Assembly: GCF_027943255.1 (NCBI RefSeq)
Contig: NC_072892.1
Location: 117,693,792-117,757,791 of the forward strand
Length of the DNA: 64,000 nucleotides
Direction: 5' to 3'
From: Anastrepha obliqua
Taxonomy: Eukaryota; Arthropoda; Insecta; Diptera; Tephritidae
The notes under the pieces are model-generated. The model was not told where the DNA came from, ran no database searches, and was given only the letters and a program-made list of their open reading frames with translations. Numbering within the stretch: position 1 is the stretch's first letter; every line of letters begins with the position of its first letter. Shown here in pieces: positions 11,648 through 25,900 of the stretch. The position numbers were made by a program, and so were the translations under genes.

Positions 11648-11758
11648 GTAGGGGAAAGTGAGAGAACAAAACGACATTTCATTATTAAGTTTTGGTGGTC
11701 AGGTATCCAAAAAACTTGCAACGTAGGGGAAAGTGAGAGAGAAAAATGACATTTCATT
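11648..11758. repeat. Two 36-bp direct repeats spaced 75 bp
   Basis: The unit gtaggggaaagtgagaga...gacatttcatt occurs at 11648-11683 and 11723-11758 with only a few differences. No gene is seen in it. The surrounding 11565-12137 is otherwise plain AT-rich DNA with no recognised feature. Confidence 0.6.
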
Positions 11759-12606
11759 TCGAGGGGAAGTTTCGAGTTTTTACTGGATGCATTTTTACTT
11801 GTAAAAATTTGCAAGTGAGAAAAAGAGATGATCCCAAAGTAACAATAAATACGAAATCAAATTTGCGAATTCAGTCAAAGATCTAAATTTAAATAAAAAT
11901 TGTGGTTAAAATTAAGAATTTAAGTAAATATTTTTTAGATTGTATTTATAAAGTTTATTTGAAGGCATACTTATATTAAATAGGAATTGGCCAAGGATAT
12001 AGAGGTATCTACTTCTGAACCACAACCTCCACTAACCATTGCTGCAGATTCCGAAATACAAATCGGAAGTATTGAAGGTATCTTTTCTGATACTAAGCTT
12101 GTTATTTTGCGTTTTATTTGCTTTATTTTTTTTTTATTTAACCCTTTCGCTACTGCTGGGACACTGATATCCCACAGCATTTTCACTTCACCCTGAAACT
12201 TGCAATTTTCATAGGAAACTCAACCAAAATGTCCTAATCAATAGCTGCGAACAATACCTTCAATTTACCGTTATCCGCATTCCACACTGTTTCAATCGTG
12301 TTTAGTTTTGATCAGTTGTTTGAGAGCAGTCGCTAATATTGCATCAAATTTACGCGTAATTTTGGTGAAATAATACGTATTTTTATAAGTGTTAATTTTT
12401 CTAAAGAAAAATATTGCCCATTTACTGGTAAGTGCAAATATATATTTTAATAAGAGTTTTGTGAAAAATATTCAGCGAAAATTAATTTTGGGATGCATGT
12501 GTCCCAGCAGGGCTTTATATAGGGACATATATGTCCCAGCAGTACGTTGTACATAATGTATCACACAGCTAATTTTTTTATTTTTGCAACTTCGTAGACA
12601 GCAAAA

Positions 12607-14189
12607 ATGTCGAAATTAAATCGCGATCAAATTAGTGCATTACTTTAAGAAGATGATGATGAATCCATGGAATCAGGAACTGATTTTAGTGACGAAAGTG
12701 ATGATATTTATAGTCCTGAGTTAGATAAAACCATTGGCAATGACGATTCTTCCAGCGATTCAGAGAAGACCGGATTGAGTGACGAGAATGGTGGCATATA
12801 CGATCAACCTGCACGAGGTGAGGAAGCCTCAGGCACGGTTATTTGGAGCACACCGAATGAGTCGTTTGTTTCCAGAAAATCGGTTAGTAACCATCGCGAA
12901 TGCAAAATTGCAGTAAATATTGGGCGCCACTCAACCCCCTACGAAATTTTTCGAAAATTGTTTCCAAGAAGCATGTCTTTGTACATTGCCCAATGTACTA
13001 ATGAGAGGCTCAGGAAAATACCCATAACGGAGCGAAACAAAAAAAATTCTTGAGACGGACTCCGGTGAAATTGATATATTACTTGGATGCATGTTTATCA
13101 TGTCGTATAACCATGTGCCGTCGATTAAAAACTACTGGTCGAATCATAACTCATTGAGCAATGAATCTATAAAATCAGCCATATCACGTAATCGTTTTGA
13201 GCAGATAATGTCTAAGCTATATTTTGCTCCAGTTGACAAGCCTGCAGATGCAGGAAAAACCTATTACATTGACGATTTCATGAATTGCTTGAAAACAACT
13301 TTCAAAGCCTGCCGGGATGATAGTAGCTTCCAAAGTATCGATGAACAAATGACTAAATTCAAAGGGCGTTCATCACTCAAGCAATATATGCCACTCAAGC
13401 CAGTGAAACGGGGCATCAAAATGTGGCTTCGCTGCGATTCTTTGACTGGATACACCTATGACATGAGTATCTATTGTGGAAAAGAAGGATCTGTCCTTGA
13501 AGGGACACTCGGCGAACGAGTTGTGAATGATCTTGCAGCAACGATTTCTAACCCTGACGCGACACTTTGCTTTGATCGTTTTTTCACCACTGTTAATCTT
13601 ATTAACAACATACAATATCCAGCTTTGGGAACATGCATGTCCAACCGGAAGAGTGTTCCGAAAATACCAGAAAAATTGCAGCGAGGCGAAGCTATTTTCA
13701 AAGTTAATTCGGCGGGTACGAAGTCAAACTAAAACCCTTTAATTAATTTTTTAAGTAACTTTCTTGATTGCAGGTACCATAGCGGTAAAGTGGCAGGACG
13801 TCAAAGAGGTAATGCTGCTCAGTAACTGCCACACATCTGAAATGAGCACTGTTAGACGCAAAATGAAAGATGGAACTGAGGCAGAGTTTCCATGCCCTGA
13901 CATCGTAAAGACGTACCGCGCAATAATGGGCGGTGTGGACTTGGCAGATCAAAAGTCGGGATTGTATGATATAAACAGAAAATCAAATAAATGGTGGAAA
14001 AAAGTATTTTATCGTGGCATGATGATCAATGACAAATGTGGGGGGGGGATCATTTACCCATAGAGCAGTCTAAAAGACGTCGGTGCGTAGCATGCGCCAA
14101 TCAAAAAGTCGAGAAAAGAACAAAAATTATTTGCCGGGCTTGTAATTTGCCATTCTGTATACAATGTTTCGCTTCATCACATTCATAAA
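12607..14189 (+). pseudogene. piggyBac-like transposase pseudogene (DDE_Tnp_1_7 type)
   Basis: The ATG at 12607 is followed by an in-frame TAA at codon 14. The acidic N-terminus then runs 12667-13053. A one-base shift in an A-run near 13040 moves it to the frame that continues to 13715. A 58-bp GT-AG intron (13716-13773) joins NSAG to TIAVKWQDV without a frame change. Three acidic catalytic candidates are visible: SIDEQMTKFKG, LCFDRFFTTVNL and MGGVDLADQ. After a G-run near 14040 the frame shifts again into RRCVACANQK and CRACNLPFCIQCF, the cysteine-rich C-terminal zinc finger usual for the family. The part before the zinc finger looks shortened. The gene has one premature stop and two frameshifts, so it is inactive, though its motifs are well preserved. 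Confidence 0.9.
13716..13773 (+). other. Predicted spliceosomal intron in the piggyBac-like transposase
   Basis: The donor gtacgaag and acceptor cttgattgcag bracket 58 bases that contain in-frame stops. Removing them gives GCG GGT ACC ATA (A G T I), in frame on both sides. The length is typical for fly introns. Confidence 0.7.
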
Positions 14190-14559
14190 ATAAATAAAAG
14201 TACAAATCATATGTTATTACCAAAAAAATGTTTCTACTTTCTAGGTGTAGTTTGTACCCTGTTGGGACAAATATATCCCATTTTTAAATACTGTTGGGAC
14301 ACATATGTCCCACCTCAAAATACCGTTATCTACATAAGTTACAAGCTTCATCTTGTTTCTACGCACATAAAGTACCAATGGGTATCCAAAAACTCAAAAA
14401 TAAAGTTTGAGCAAATCGCCTCTAAAAGTCGGAGCGAAAGGGTTAATACGAGCAAGCTCAACCGAATTGTTTTTTTTTTTTTTGAATTTTTGTGATTTTT
14501 CTCGCTAACAATTTATTCAGCTGAAATTAGGAAAAATGGGGTTTAAAACCCAGAATCAT

Positions 14560-15560
14560 ACACATACAATTCTCTACTACGGTATTGGGGGAATGCGGGC
14601 GTGAACATTAAAAGAGTTGACAAGGTCCAAAGGCTTCCATCTTTTCTTATAACCGGTAGACCTGCAGGCACTGTACATTGCGCGCAGTGTAGCAATGAGG
14701 CTGAGCACTTTAAGTAAGTAGTCAAAGACAGACTATGGCCCCGATAAATTCCTGGATGGCACGTTGGGGCTTCGCAGTCAGGTGGACTATATAGTCCCGC
14801 CTATTCTTGCCATTACATCGTTCAAGACCCTCCTACCCTCAAGGAAATAGTGGAAACGCGACGTGGTAAGACAGTGCGAGTGCAGCCATGTATACACAGA
14901 GGTGGGCGGAGGTATATATTCCGAGCATCTGGGGATCTCCTTCAGGTTTCGGCTTCCCGACTGCTTTAGTGTCTTTCAGGCCACCTGATGGCAATAATGA
15001 AAGCCGTGACACTGGTATAGTGTGATGCGATACCTGGAGATGATATCTACATTTTCACTCATAGCCAGGCGGCGATAAAATCCCTCACAAAACAGTCGAC
15101 AACCTCCAAGACAATGATATAGGTATAACAGTACTGAATGAAAGATAGCGTAATGAAGCCACTTGCAAAATCGCCCGACAGCTGTGGCCGGATCTCAATG
15201 CTAAACGCATGGAACTTCAACTAAGAAGAGATACGCACAGTATTAACACACTGATTTCAGTTATTACGGGGCACTGTCTAATCAATAGGCACGCCCAGAG
15301 AATGGGTGTGCAAACACATGGTTTCTGCAGAAGTTGTCTAGAAGAGGTAGAGGAAGAGACGATCTCGTACCTTCTGTGTCACTGTCCTGATCTACCCAGA
15401 AGTAGACTCGCCATTTTGGGTAGACAATCCTTTAATGAATTGGGAGATCTCGGCTCTGTCGGAATTAAGGATCTTATAAAATGTTTGAAAAGTACACATT
15501 GGGCCATGAGCCTGAGTATGTCCCACAGTGGACAACCGCTTCAACCTAACCTAATTTAAT
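14560..15560 (+). mobile_element. LINE fragment with RNase H-type C-terminus (LOA/I-like)
   Basis: The best frame (15209-15559) reads INTLISVITGHCLINRHAQR, GFCRSCLEEVEEETISYLL and CHCPDLPRSRLAIL. This is the Cys/His tail that follows RNase H in LOA/R1/I-group LINEs. Upstream, in broken frames, are RVDKVQRLPSFLITG and IFTHSQAAIKSL, parts of the connection and RNase H regions. The reverse transcriptase itself is absent. Clade assignment is tentative. Confidence 0.65.
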
Positions 15561-18531
15561 CAGCTGTTCGTAAAACTTGTAAATTGCTATTGGTTTTGCG
15601 TTTATGTACTCTTTTTTTTTTTTGATATTTTTCTCTTTGAGAGCGAATTCTCGGAAATTAAGTAACTGGATAATTTTTATGTGAACAGACCTAATGTTTC
15701 TATTAGCCTTACTTACCATTAAACACAACTACATGCATAAATACGTATCCATTTAAATGTAAAACAAGAATATTTTCACAATTTCAACATTCATATAAAC
15801 TTTTATTTTAATAAATTTGTTGTTTCTATAGTTTTTTTTAATATTAATTACATACATTCAAATATTAAGTGTTTTACCACATATACATATATGAATTATA
15901 TATAAATATATGTAAGTCCATACATGTAAATAGTTAACACAATAGAATTATAGTAAATCTATTTGTAAAACATATACAAATATTAACGGTTAAAAGAATA
16001 AACATTGCATACACCTAACTACATAGTATTGTTTTTTTTTTTGTTTTTGTTTTTACTACAGTCAAGTACACGCACACAAATAACTCTAAATATACTTCAC
16101 CTGATATCTCAAAAACAAAAAAATATGTCAACTGCATAACAACTTCATGTATTAACAATCATATAGTTTACCATATAAATATATGTTTATACATATATAT
16201 ATATATTTTATTAAATTTTTTTTTTTGATTTTCCAACGGCTTGCGTCAAATAAAAACGCGCACTTTCTGTAAAAAAAAAACAGGTGTAAGTAAGCAGGGA
16301 TCAGCTTTTTGACAAATTAACGTTTGATAAAATCTTCAAAATTGTTTCCTTCCAGTTTTACACAATAAAAATTGTAAAAACGTTCTTTGCAGACCAAACA
16401 TTGAATTCGGCTTAGTCTTACTTCTGCAGATTTGGTGGGCATATTCATCACTCTTTCTACACTGCTTATAAATACAAACATATGTATCTACTTTTTCATA
16501 GCAGAGCATTTCATAATTAAACTCAAACAGTGTGGCAATATGGCCTTTACGAAATTGCATAGTAGCACAACAACAACAACCTGTATATATTTGCCATCAC
16601 AATTTGTGTATGCCATGATGTCAAGCCATTTGCGCCGAATTGTGAATAACTCTAGTGCATTATTTTTCTTTTTTTTTATTGCAATAAACCAATAACAACT
16701 TGGTTATCGCCTTTCCTAACCGAATTATGGTACTAAAGAGCGAATGCAACTCGCAAAAACAATTCGACATAAACTCACTCGATAACACGTGTCTACACAA
16801 TACAAATTGTGTTAGTGAATAAAATGCCGTTATTTTATTTTACACATCCATTCATTTAATTTGAATAGAAAAATGAAAAAAAAAGTTCCAAAGTTTTTAC
16901 TTTCTCTTGCCATAAATATTAGCTCTCCCGGACCCTGACAAGCAAATTGGAACGTTACTAAAACCTCTAAAAATTAACAATTACTTCGTAATAACTTATT
17001 TCACACAATAACAAATCAAATATGCACAGAGTAAGTATTCAATTTGATTGCTGTACAGGCAAAATAACAAATATACAAAAAGGAGCAATTGCAAATTTTA
17101 TTTGTGATAGGTAAAAAAATAAAATAGTATTTTTGTTAATATTATTGTACTGCTCCCATTTTGATAGTTTATTCTTCTGATCTTTTTTTATTTAAATTAA
17201 ATTTAAATATTCACCTAAATTACATTATTAAATTATATAGTACAGTATTAATAACATTAATATTAAATCAAAATACGCGTGTATGTGTATGTTTTCTAAC
17301 AGACAGATACTTACTATGAAAATATTCCATATCATATTAGTAAATATTTATTTTCACATGGCAAATAAATTCATAGTTTTAACACTAACTTAAATTTATT
17401 TTGCAAACTATGGATTTGTTTTTACAATTTCTCTCACGTATATTTATTTTTCTCTACGCTATTTTAATACACGTTACATATGTATACATGGTATATAGTG
17501 TAGAGATATACACACATAGAACAATGTAGGACTTCAAAATATTCTTATTGTTGTATGTATAAATAATATAACACACATACATATGCCTTTTCATGAGGAA
17601 CTGCCCCTCCTCAACTATTTCTATACCAATTGTTTTTTCTGCATTTTCAGTTTCTTTTTTTTTTTTGTTTCTTTTTTTTCAAATTACTCAAAGCAGCTTT
17701 TGACTAGTAGCATTTTTTGTTTAAGTTGCTTTTATGCATAGCAAATACAGACATGTACTTGGATGCTACAATTTCACGATACGTCTTTGCTATACTACAG
17801 ACATGCAAAGATGCAAAAATCTTCTATAAATTGCACACTTGTTGCCCCGCAGCTGACTCAGTCTCAGAGTGCAGCAAAATTCATTTGCAAATGTAAAAAT
17901 TTGTAAATAATTTATTGTTTAATTCTTTTACTAATTCATTACATGTTTAAGTCTGTTAGGTTTTGATCCTTGCACAAAACGAAACACTATTGAAATATTC
18001 CCTTTTTTATGTTTTACTTTTTCTGCTGATTTCAGTGTCAATAGAAATATATAATCATGAACCAGTCATGATATATAACAATTATTGTTGTTGTTGCTAT
18101 TGTTGGTGGTTTATTATACAGAACTATTTCGCTCAGGTAAGTCTTCGCTTCACAATAATCGTAAACATTCCATCTGACAACCAGCTGACCAATCAAGCGC
18201 ATGGCATTCTATCCATGGCAGACTATTCCACCCTGTATGCCATTACTCTACGCAGCATTCGATTGTCATCGTCCGCTATTTGCTGGCTCTTGACTGTTGG
18301 CTGATGCTTGGTGTGAAGTCACTTTTATTGTTTCATCCTATTTCACAGATGTCTGAGGTAGTGCTGTTCCTTGTAGTAGTAGTGCTTGAGGAAAGGTTGG
18401 CGTCCTACGCCACCCGACCAGCCGCGCGGCAAACTGATGCACCGCTTTCTTTCGTACACTCACGTACGTTTTTTGCTGTTGCTGTTATTGTTGTTAATTT
18501 TGTTTTAACTATTTGTTGCGCGTATGCGTAT
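15561..18531 (-). other. Probable 3' UTR and downstream flank of clockwork orange
   Basis: This is AT-rich DNA with no recognisable gene or intact transposon, directly after the cwo stop codon in the direction of cwo transcription. An AATAAA on the minus strand at 15802-15807 would give a 3' UTR of about 2.7 kb. Nearer minus-strand hexamers are also possible, so the true end is unknown. A canonical E-box CACGTG lies at 16786-16791. A run of ttg/acaacaaca repeats is at about 16567-16580. Confidence 0.4.
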
Positions 18532-19988
18532 TTACCACCCATTACTGATGCTCTCCAATTTGGCCTTGGTCACAGCTGTAGCAGTGGCTGCCGCCGTCGA
18601 AGATACTGTACCGTTGACGGGGGGCAGTTGTTGTTTGCCTGCAGCTACAGCAGCCGCTGCCGCAGCGGCGGCAAGAAAAGTTGAAGACGATGTGGTAGGC
18701 ATAAAGTTGACGTTGATGTTTATCGGATGCACCACCGGCATCGATGTATAGTTCTTTTCGAGCAAATCGGCACCATTGAGGAATGGCACCAGAACATTAT
18801 AGTCAACGTTGAGCGGTACGTAGTAGGTACCCTGACCGTGCAGCGCAAAGATGGGTACGGCAAAAGAGCGTGCCGCGTGCATATTTGGCGGCACGTGCGT
18901 TGTGCTACTGGGTGTGCTCAAAAGTGTTTTGGCGCCTAGTAAGCCGGCGGGAGCACTCAATTCGGTCTTGATGTCGGCAAAACTGAAGGGCTTCTCATCG
19001 CGTGCGCCCAGCATGCTGGTGGTGGTGGTAGTTGGCGTGCGCACAGATGGCAATGGACGTGTATCACAGTCTTCCAAAGCGCTATTGCTATTGACGCCAC
19101 CTACCGCTTCGGCCAACTTACGCTTCTTCGCCATGATGGGCGCAATTTCAGGCTCGGTGCCATCCTTCGAGTGTTCGGACAACGAGTGCGTATGCGAGTG
19201 TTCGCTTTGTAGTAACGGCGGCGCCGGACAGTGTTCGCTGGAGGTTTCTTCGTCATGTAGCTCGTGATTGAAGCGCTCCTTTATGTGATTTTTGTACTTG
19301 TAGTTATTGTTGTGCTCAATATCGTGCGATGACTCGGAGAAATTGCGCATGCGCGCTGACTGCAAGCTATCGGTGGTGTGCTGATGGAGGTTCAGGTGAG
19401 CGTGATGATTTAGCAGGGAGTCGCGCGGCGGCGGCGAATGCATGTTGGAAGTGTCGGTGTGCAAGAGCGGTTCACGCGACGATGACTCAAAATCATGATT
19501 ACTCGATTCGTTGTGATGATTCAATGTTGCCGGGCCCGTGGACGTTATAACTGGCGCCTGGTGTGGGCGTTGCGGCGAATTACCCGCTGGTGCACCACTC
19601 ACCACCACACCACCGCCATTGGGTAATGCCGTCGCCGTGCTGGTGGCATTATTCAAAGTTGCGTTCGTCGATGAAGTGGTGGAATTGCTGGCCGCATTAT
19701 TTTGGCTGCCGCTGCTATTGTGCTCGTGCGCAGCACTATTATTAGTGCTGTTGGCAACCGCGGCAGCAGCCGCCGCGACAGCGGCATTACGTTGCAACTG
19801 ATTCAAGTGGTTGCGGAAACTCAAATCCTTTACATCGTTATGATCGTTGCTCTGCTCGATGTCCGAGTTGCCCAGCATGTCTCGCAACTGACACAACGGC
19901 GGCGCCGTATGATACGCTTGATGCGGACTACCGCTCGACGCGCTCACATTGTCGGGTATATGACAGTTTCTCGACTTGTAGCAGTCAT
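18532..19988 (-). CDS. cwo: cwo coding exon 4 (C-terminal two thirds)
   Basis: The acceptor is ttcgcag at 19989-19995 on the minus strand. The exon encodes residues 169-653, starting [14 protein letters not shown] and ending KLESISNGW before TAA at 18532-18534. It includes Ala-rich and Asn/Ser-rich runs, then the conserved segment [20 protein letters not shown] and, after it, NINVNFM. GC is higher than in the flanks, as expected for coding DNA. Confidence 0.93.
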
Positions 19989-22900
19989 CTGCGAAAAATT
20001 ATAGAAATGGGTAAGTTAAATTGCTAAGTAATGGAGTGAAATTGCTACACTTACTTTTCATCAGTTCCACGCAATGCTCTTGCAAGCGCGCCACCAATCG
20101 ATAACAAAACTCCTCCATGTGGCTCTCGTAGAGAAACTTGGCTGCCTCCTTCATGCAATCCGTATAGCCCATGCGGTACTCGTTTTCCTTCTGAATGCAC
20201 TCGCTCTGCAAATGCTTCAAGTGCCTAATGGCCATTTCGATGATCTCGGTTTTCTCAATGCGGCCACGCCCTTTACGTTGGTACTGCGGCGGAATGAGGC
20301 GTGAGAGGTCGGCCAGACAGGAGTTCATGCGATCGCGTCTACGCTTCTCAATAATGCGATGTGACAATGGATCTTGCTGTTGATGGGCGAGAAGGAAAAT
20401 AAAAGAAAATTTATACATTAGATTTGCGTTGCAAGCGTAGATGAGTATGTGAACGTTTAAAAAAAAAAAAATAAAACAACTGTTAAAGAAGAAGAGAGAA
20501 GGGATAGTGGGTTAGCATTGCTTTATTATCATCATGACTCTTGCCATGCCACAGTAGGAAGTAAACTTTATTTCAAAATTTCAAAAATTCGCTTAAGCTA
20601 CCAATTTATTTATGTATTTTGCTTTGAAATATATATGTAACTACTTATTGGTTATTGTAACTATGTATGTATACATATCCATAGGTATGTATGCGTATGT
20701 GTAAGTGAATGTAGTGAATGAGAGGTGAATAATATATTGGATATGCAGTGCTCGGAGAAAAGGGGGGCAGATGGGATTTTTATTTGAACCATAGGCGAAG
20801 GATATGAATGAATGTTTGTATGTATGTATGTACATAAAATGCATATGTATGTATTACTAGTTAAAATCATTTATAAAGCTAAGCGAGTAGGTGTGTGTGT
20901 TTGTGCACTACGATTTAGCATGAAGACTTTGGCTTTTTTTTTTTGGAGTCAAAAGCGGTCGTGTTCACAGTGCATTGTTTTTATTCATTTATTTCATATA
21001 CATATGTATGTATGTATTTATTTATGTATGCATGCATGCATTTTAGCATTTTCTCTGTAATTGTTTTGCGTTTCTGTGCGATGATGCAGAACATTTGTAC
21101 GAGTATGCGCGCGGCCGCTGCTGATCCACTGGGTGCAGAGGTGTCACACTAAATGCCATTTATTTCACTGTCTTCACTAAATTCCTGTCTTCTTCTTGTG
21201 CCACGCCCTGTCTGCGATTAGCTCTGAGCTCCCTCACCACAAATTTCTTTCTCTTTAGAACAACCATGCGAGCAATGAGCATAACGTTACGTTAATACGT
21301 GAGTAGTACGAGTTTATGTAAAGTACATCATCCCGATCCCGATCCCGGCTTGGTACGAGTATTAGAGAATTTTCATTTATTCTGATTAGTACGAGTATTT
21401 CGTTTGCGCTCATCACTTGGGTTGATTGCTAAATTTTGTTTTTGTTTTTTGCAAAAAAAGGTAAGGAAAATATTTACCCTCGAAGTTTTATTACGTCTTC
21501 CGGTGGCATATTCTGCATCATCCTCGCTGTACGCTGTTGCTGATGTGGAAAAATTTAAGCTAGATTCTGTGCAATAAGGAAAACTGGATACTGCTGCTTC
21601 GCTATAATTTGTATGTATGTAAAAAAAGGAGGAAGATTAAAAGTGAGTAAAAATGTTCGTCAACAAGTTTTGATTTATTTATTTGGAAATTAATACTTTA
21701 TTCAAAGGAATGTAAATAAATAATAATTTTAAAAATACATAGATAATTAATTATGCAATATGGCGTACATACAAAATGCAAGTATACAAATTTCTTAGCG
21801 CTAATTTATTAAGCTATACAATTTTTATTTTTCTTACAAATTACGGGACCAAACAATGAGATCTCTGTTTTTTTTTATAAATTTAATTCTCAACATCTTA
21901 GCGATTTGTAAAAGCGCTCTTCCAAGTAGGCACACAGCGTGAAAATAAAAACTCAATGCATTTTATTGAATTTATTTTATTTTTTATTTTCGTAATTTTT
22001 AATTAATTGTTTTGTTTATTTATTTATGAATAATACATATTTACATATAATCATAAAATACATGTTTGGTTATAGCTAAAGTTATAACTATTTTGTATTT
22101 TTGTGTTGAACTACAAAGAATTTATTTATTTTCCATAATTTTATGCTAGCTTTTTACCAACGAAGCTATTTTTAATATTATTATATTTCTAGAAATGTCT
22201 TTCCAATTTAAATTATTTAAAATTCAAGCATTCAAATAAAACGTCATTTTTATATTTATTTCAATTTATGTTAGTTATTAAACTTAATTAATGTTTCTTT
22301 ACCCCTTTTTCATTATTCGACGGAATAGTCCGCGCGAACAAAAACTCTCTCTCATAACCAAGAGCGGAATAATCGACAATAAATTATTTTTTTGTTTAAG
22401 TTTAAGCAAAATAAATAGTTTGGTAATCCTGTAACATTCTTTTTTTTTAGAACAAACAGTAAAAATCCTGCTTTGCTCATTTCGCGCGGCGATGCAAAGG
22501 TTTAAAATGAGTCCACTAAATTGTCCACCAAGAAAACTTTCGTTAACATTAATTAACAAACCTACAGCTAGCTGTGTAAAAGCTCATACGATTAGCTTTC
22601 AAGTTATAAATATTAATCAACCAACTTTTGTAGAATTACAAACTAGTGTGAACTAGAGTTAAATGCTAAAAAAGAAGTAGGAGAACGCAAAACTTTAGTC
22701 TCTTCGAATAAATATTCAGCAGCAGAATGCTAGAAAGCAACGTAAAATTTTCTGTCAAATAGAAAAATAAACAAAAGAAGCACGCAAACACAAAATTTTA
22801 GTAACTCCCAAAATGCGATAACAACTGATTTTACTAAACAAGTCTTAATATTTTTTTATTACTTATAAATTCCCTACTTGTTTTCTTGTTTTTTACTATG

Positions 22901-25900
22901 TATTTGAAAATATTTTTCCACTTTGTTTGATTGTTTAAATTGCAACTGGATCTTATTAGCTGTTTTCTTGGTTGCAAATTTTCGACAGAAACATTTTCCC
23001 CTCATCAGAAAATTAGCAACGTCCCCTTCAAATCAACTATCGCTTTGCGCTCTCAATTCCCTCTACTTTTAGAATTTTTTGCGTACGCAAACGCCAAAAC
23101 GTGATAATTTTCAATAATTAACAGGTTCTCGAACAGACTAAATTAGAATTTACCAGCGTACCGAAGAGACCTTAACTAAACACTTGGTTTTGACATATCC
23201 GCTCAAAATATTTTGGCAAAGTACCAAAGAATTACAGCTGATCAGAATTTGCGAAACGTGCAAAAATGTTCAAGGCTCACATTTTCTCCGCCAAGCTTAC
23301 AGAGCAGTTCGCCCACATTGCAGTGCGCTTGCTTTGTCATCTGCGTAGCTTATACGCAATACGGTCAATGGTGAGCATTACCAGCAAATGATTCTCAAGT
23401 TTTCAATTTCCCACGCCAACATCAAGGGTCTAACTATTCATTGGTTACATCAGGACGGTGGAAGAAGCACATAAAACTATGTAGAGAACTTTTGCTGGAT
23501 GAATCGGCGCAATAATTATATTTATAATACTCCGCTTAGGTCATGTGAAATGGCCTCTTTATTCCTGTTCTATAGACTACATCAGGTCACCGACCTCTGC
23601 TGATAAACCAACTTCGGTTGTTGTTGTTACATTCGGCGCGTTGGTAGCGAGATAAGGACGAATATGCAAGAAAAAGTGGTCTAAATTTCTTGTAAACACT
23701 AAATGCCGTACAAAAGTTAATAAAGTCAAATAATCGTAATTTTATTGTATTTTTGTATGCTTGTTTAAAATTTTGTTTTTATATAGATCGAAAAAACCCG
23801 TTATAGATCTAAATTAGACTGTGCGCCAAGGAAATATTAATATATACATATATACACAGCTATTAATATTTAATAAGTGGTTTAACATATTCCACAACAA
23901 CAAAAAAAAGAATAATAATTTTGTATTTATCGAGCAAGTAAAAAGAAATAATAAACAAGCAACGATACAAACATACATTTGACCATTTCAACATTAATTT
24001 TATGAGATATTTTAGCATAGCAAACGTGAGTTGCTTAAAATACTTGGCAAAGAGAAAAGAAAAAACAAAAGGCAACCAGAATAACACGAGAATCAATTGG
24101 AAAAAAAAGTCTCAAACAAAAAATTAAATTTAGTGTACACATTTACAAACATATCTGTGAACTTTTAACAAAACAACTTAAATCCACTTTGCACTTTTTT
24201 CCCGTTAAGCACAAATTTGGTTAGCCCTGCTACAATATTTTACCTTTTAATCAGTCATAGGCGGAGCTTAAGTATTCAGATCAATCAAAGTTGTGATAAA
24301 ATATTTAATGTGGACATCAAATAACAGGCTTCATTGAGCCGAAAGGAGCACCTGTTAAATCCAAATAAGCTGCATTTTCAAAAATACACAAATACATACA
24401 TACATATGGTATGTATACATGTAAATAAATATAATAATCAGCAAGTGGAAAAATTTCAAGAAAAATGTCTGTGATCTTCAAATCAACAATTTCAAAAACA
24501 AACAACTAATGCGGGTTCATTAAATTTACGCTTTTTATTTGTATGTATTATAAAATTTGTGGGTCCATAGCTATGTACCGAAGTATGTATGTATGCCATC
24601 CATACACCCACAGCTCGCTCCCAAATACTCATACTCGCATTCGCACTCGCACTCGCACGAACACGAAGTGGCGCTAAAATTGCTCGCACAGATAACCAAA
24701 ACAGATGAGCCACAACCACAAAACTGAAAAACAAAGTGACTTGCACTTGAATCTCTCGCATGACAAAATCGCGATGTTTCAAGTAGAAGAAAGCTAATAG
24801 AAATATACAAAACTAAATGTGTACGGGTACATTAATACCTATGAGTATGTGTACATTTACATACTTAAGTATAATTAGTTGTTAATACCACCACTGGCCT
24901 TTGGCGCTACCACCATCTCAGCCAATTGATATGTGAGTTAAAAAAAACCAGATCGGAACGTATGCCATCTAAAAATACTGTGAAATGAAATTAAAAAAAA
25001 AAAACAAAACAAGGAGACAGAAGCAAAACACTAAAATACGAAAAAGCTGTCAAGAAAATACTAATTATGTAGACAAAAAAGTTTAATAGCAAACAAATAA
25101 AAGAAAGTAAGTAGCAAAAACTGCAAGAATCTGTTTTGCTTTCGGCACTATGTTTACACTTTCGTTTGGGTATAATAAAACTATTTTATAAATTACGCGA
25201 TATGCATAGTTGGTCTGTTGCTGGGACAATAAAACTAAATGTCGTATAATCATAGTCCAATGTCATTTTACAAATGCACGTACAAGGTGGCGCAAAATTA
25301 ATCACCCTATCGGAAGATTTATAGTTTTTGCAAATGGCGTCGCACGTCAATCATATTTGACACTTGTGAACTAAACAGCTGAAATATACAAAAAGGCAAG
25401 CAATGGAGCGCGTAAAGGTCAAAGTAAAAATGTTCATAATTCAAAAACATTTTTTTTTATTTAGTAAAAAAATTATTTGAAAACCGTGAGCGAAATTGGA
25501 TGGAGGAAAGCGAAAAAGACTGCCTACGAGTACTAATCAATTACATATACTGGTCATTGAAAAACAAGATACTTCGGATGCAGTTCATAGGGATATGTTG
25601 GCTTTGGATTGCATCGAGATGTAAGTGCAAAGAATTAAGCAGGAAAAACGAAAAATTAAGCAATGCAAAATAGATGCAAAAAAGGCGATTGCGATTTTTA
25701 GAAAGACGACTAGGACAAGAGGGAATGCGGATGAAATTAACATTACAGATATTGACGAAATTAACAGCATATTCCTTGATTGCATATGACCTTGAAGAGA
25801 GCACAGCTTTGTTAGACAGCAATACTTCGATTTCAGATCCAATTCTGTCAGCTTCAAGCTAGAATTCGTAGCATTATCTGCAGACATTAGAAACTTAGTG

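Larger units (their letters stand above)
12142..14442 (+). mobile_element. piggyBac-like DNA transposon, 2.3 kb, TTAA-flanked
   Basis: TTAA at 12138-12141 and 14443-14446 flank a 2301-bp element with 10-bp terminal inverted repeats (ccctttcgct ... agcgaaaggg). Imperfect palindromes of the form tgggaca-tatatg-tccca occur just inside both ends (about 12157, 12491, 12520, 14265 and 14299). They are candidate transposase-binding sites. The only gene is a broken transposase. TTAA duplication and the gene family both fit piggyBac. Confidence 0.93.

Noticed and set aside
18280..19801. Plus-strand open frames opposite cwo exon 4
   Set aside because: Antisense shadows of a GC-rich, alanine-coding exon.
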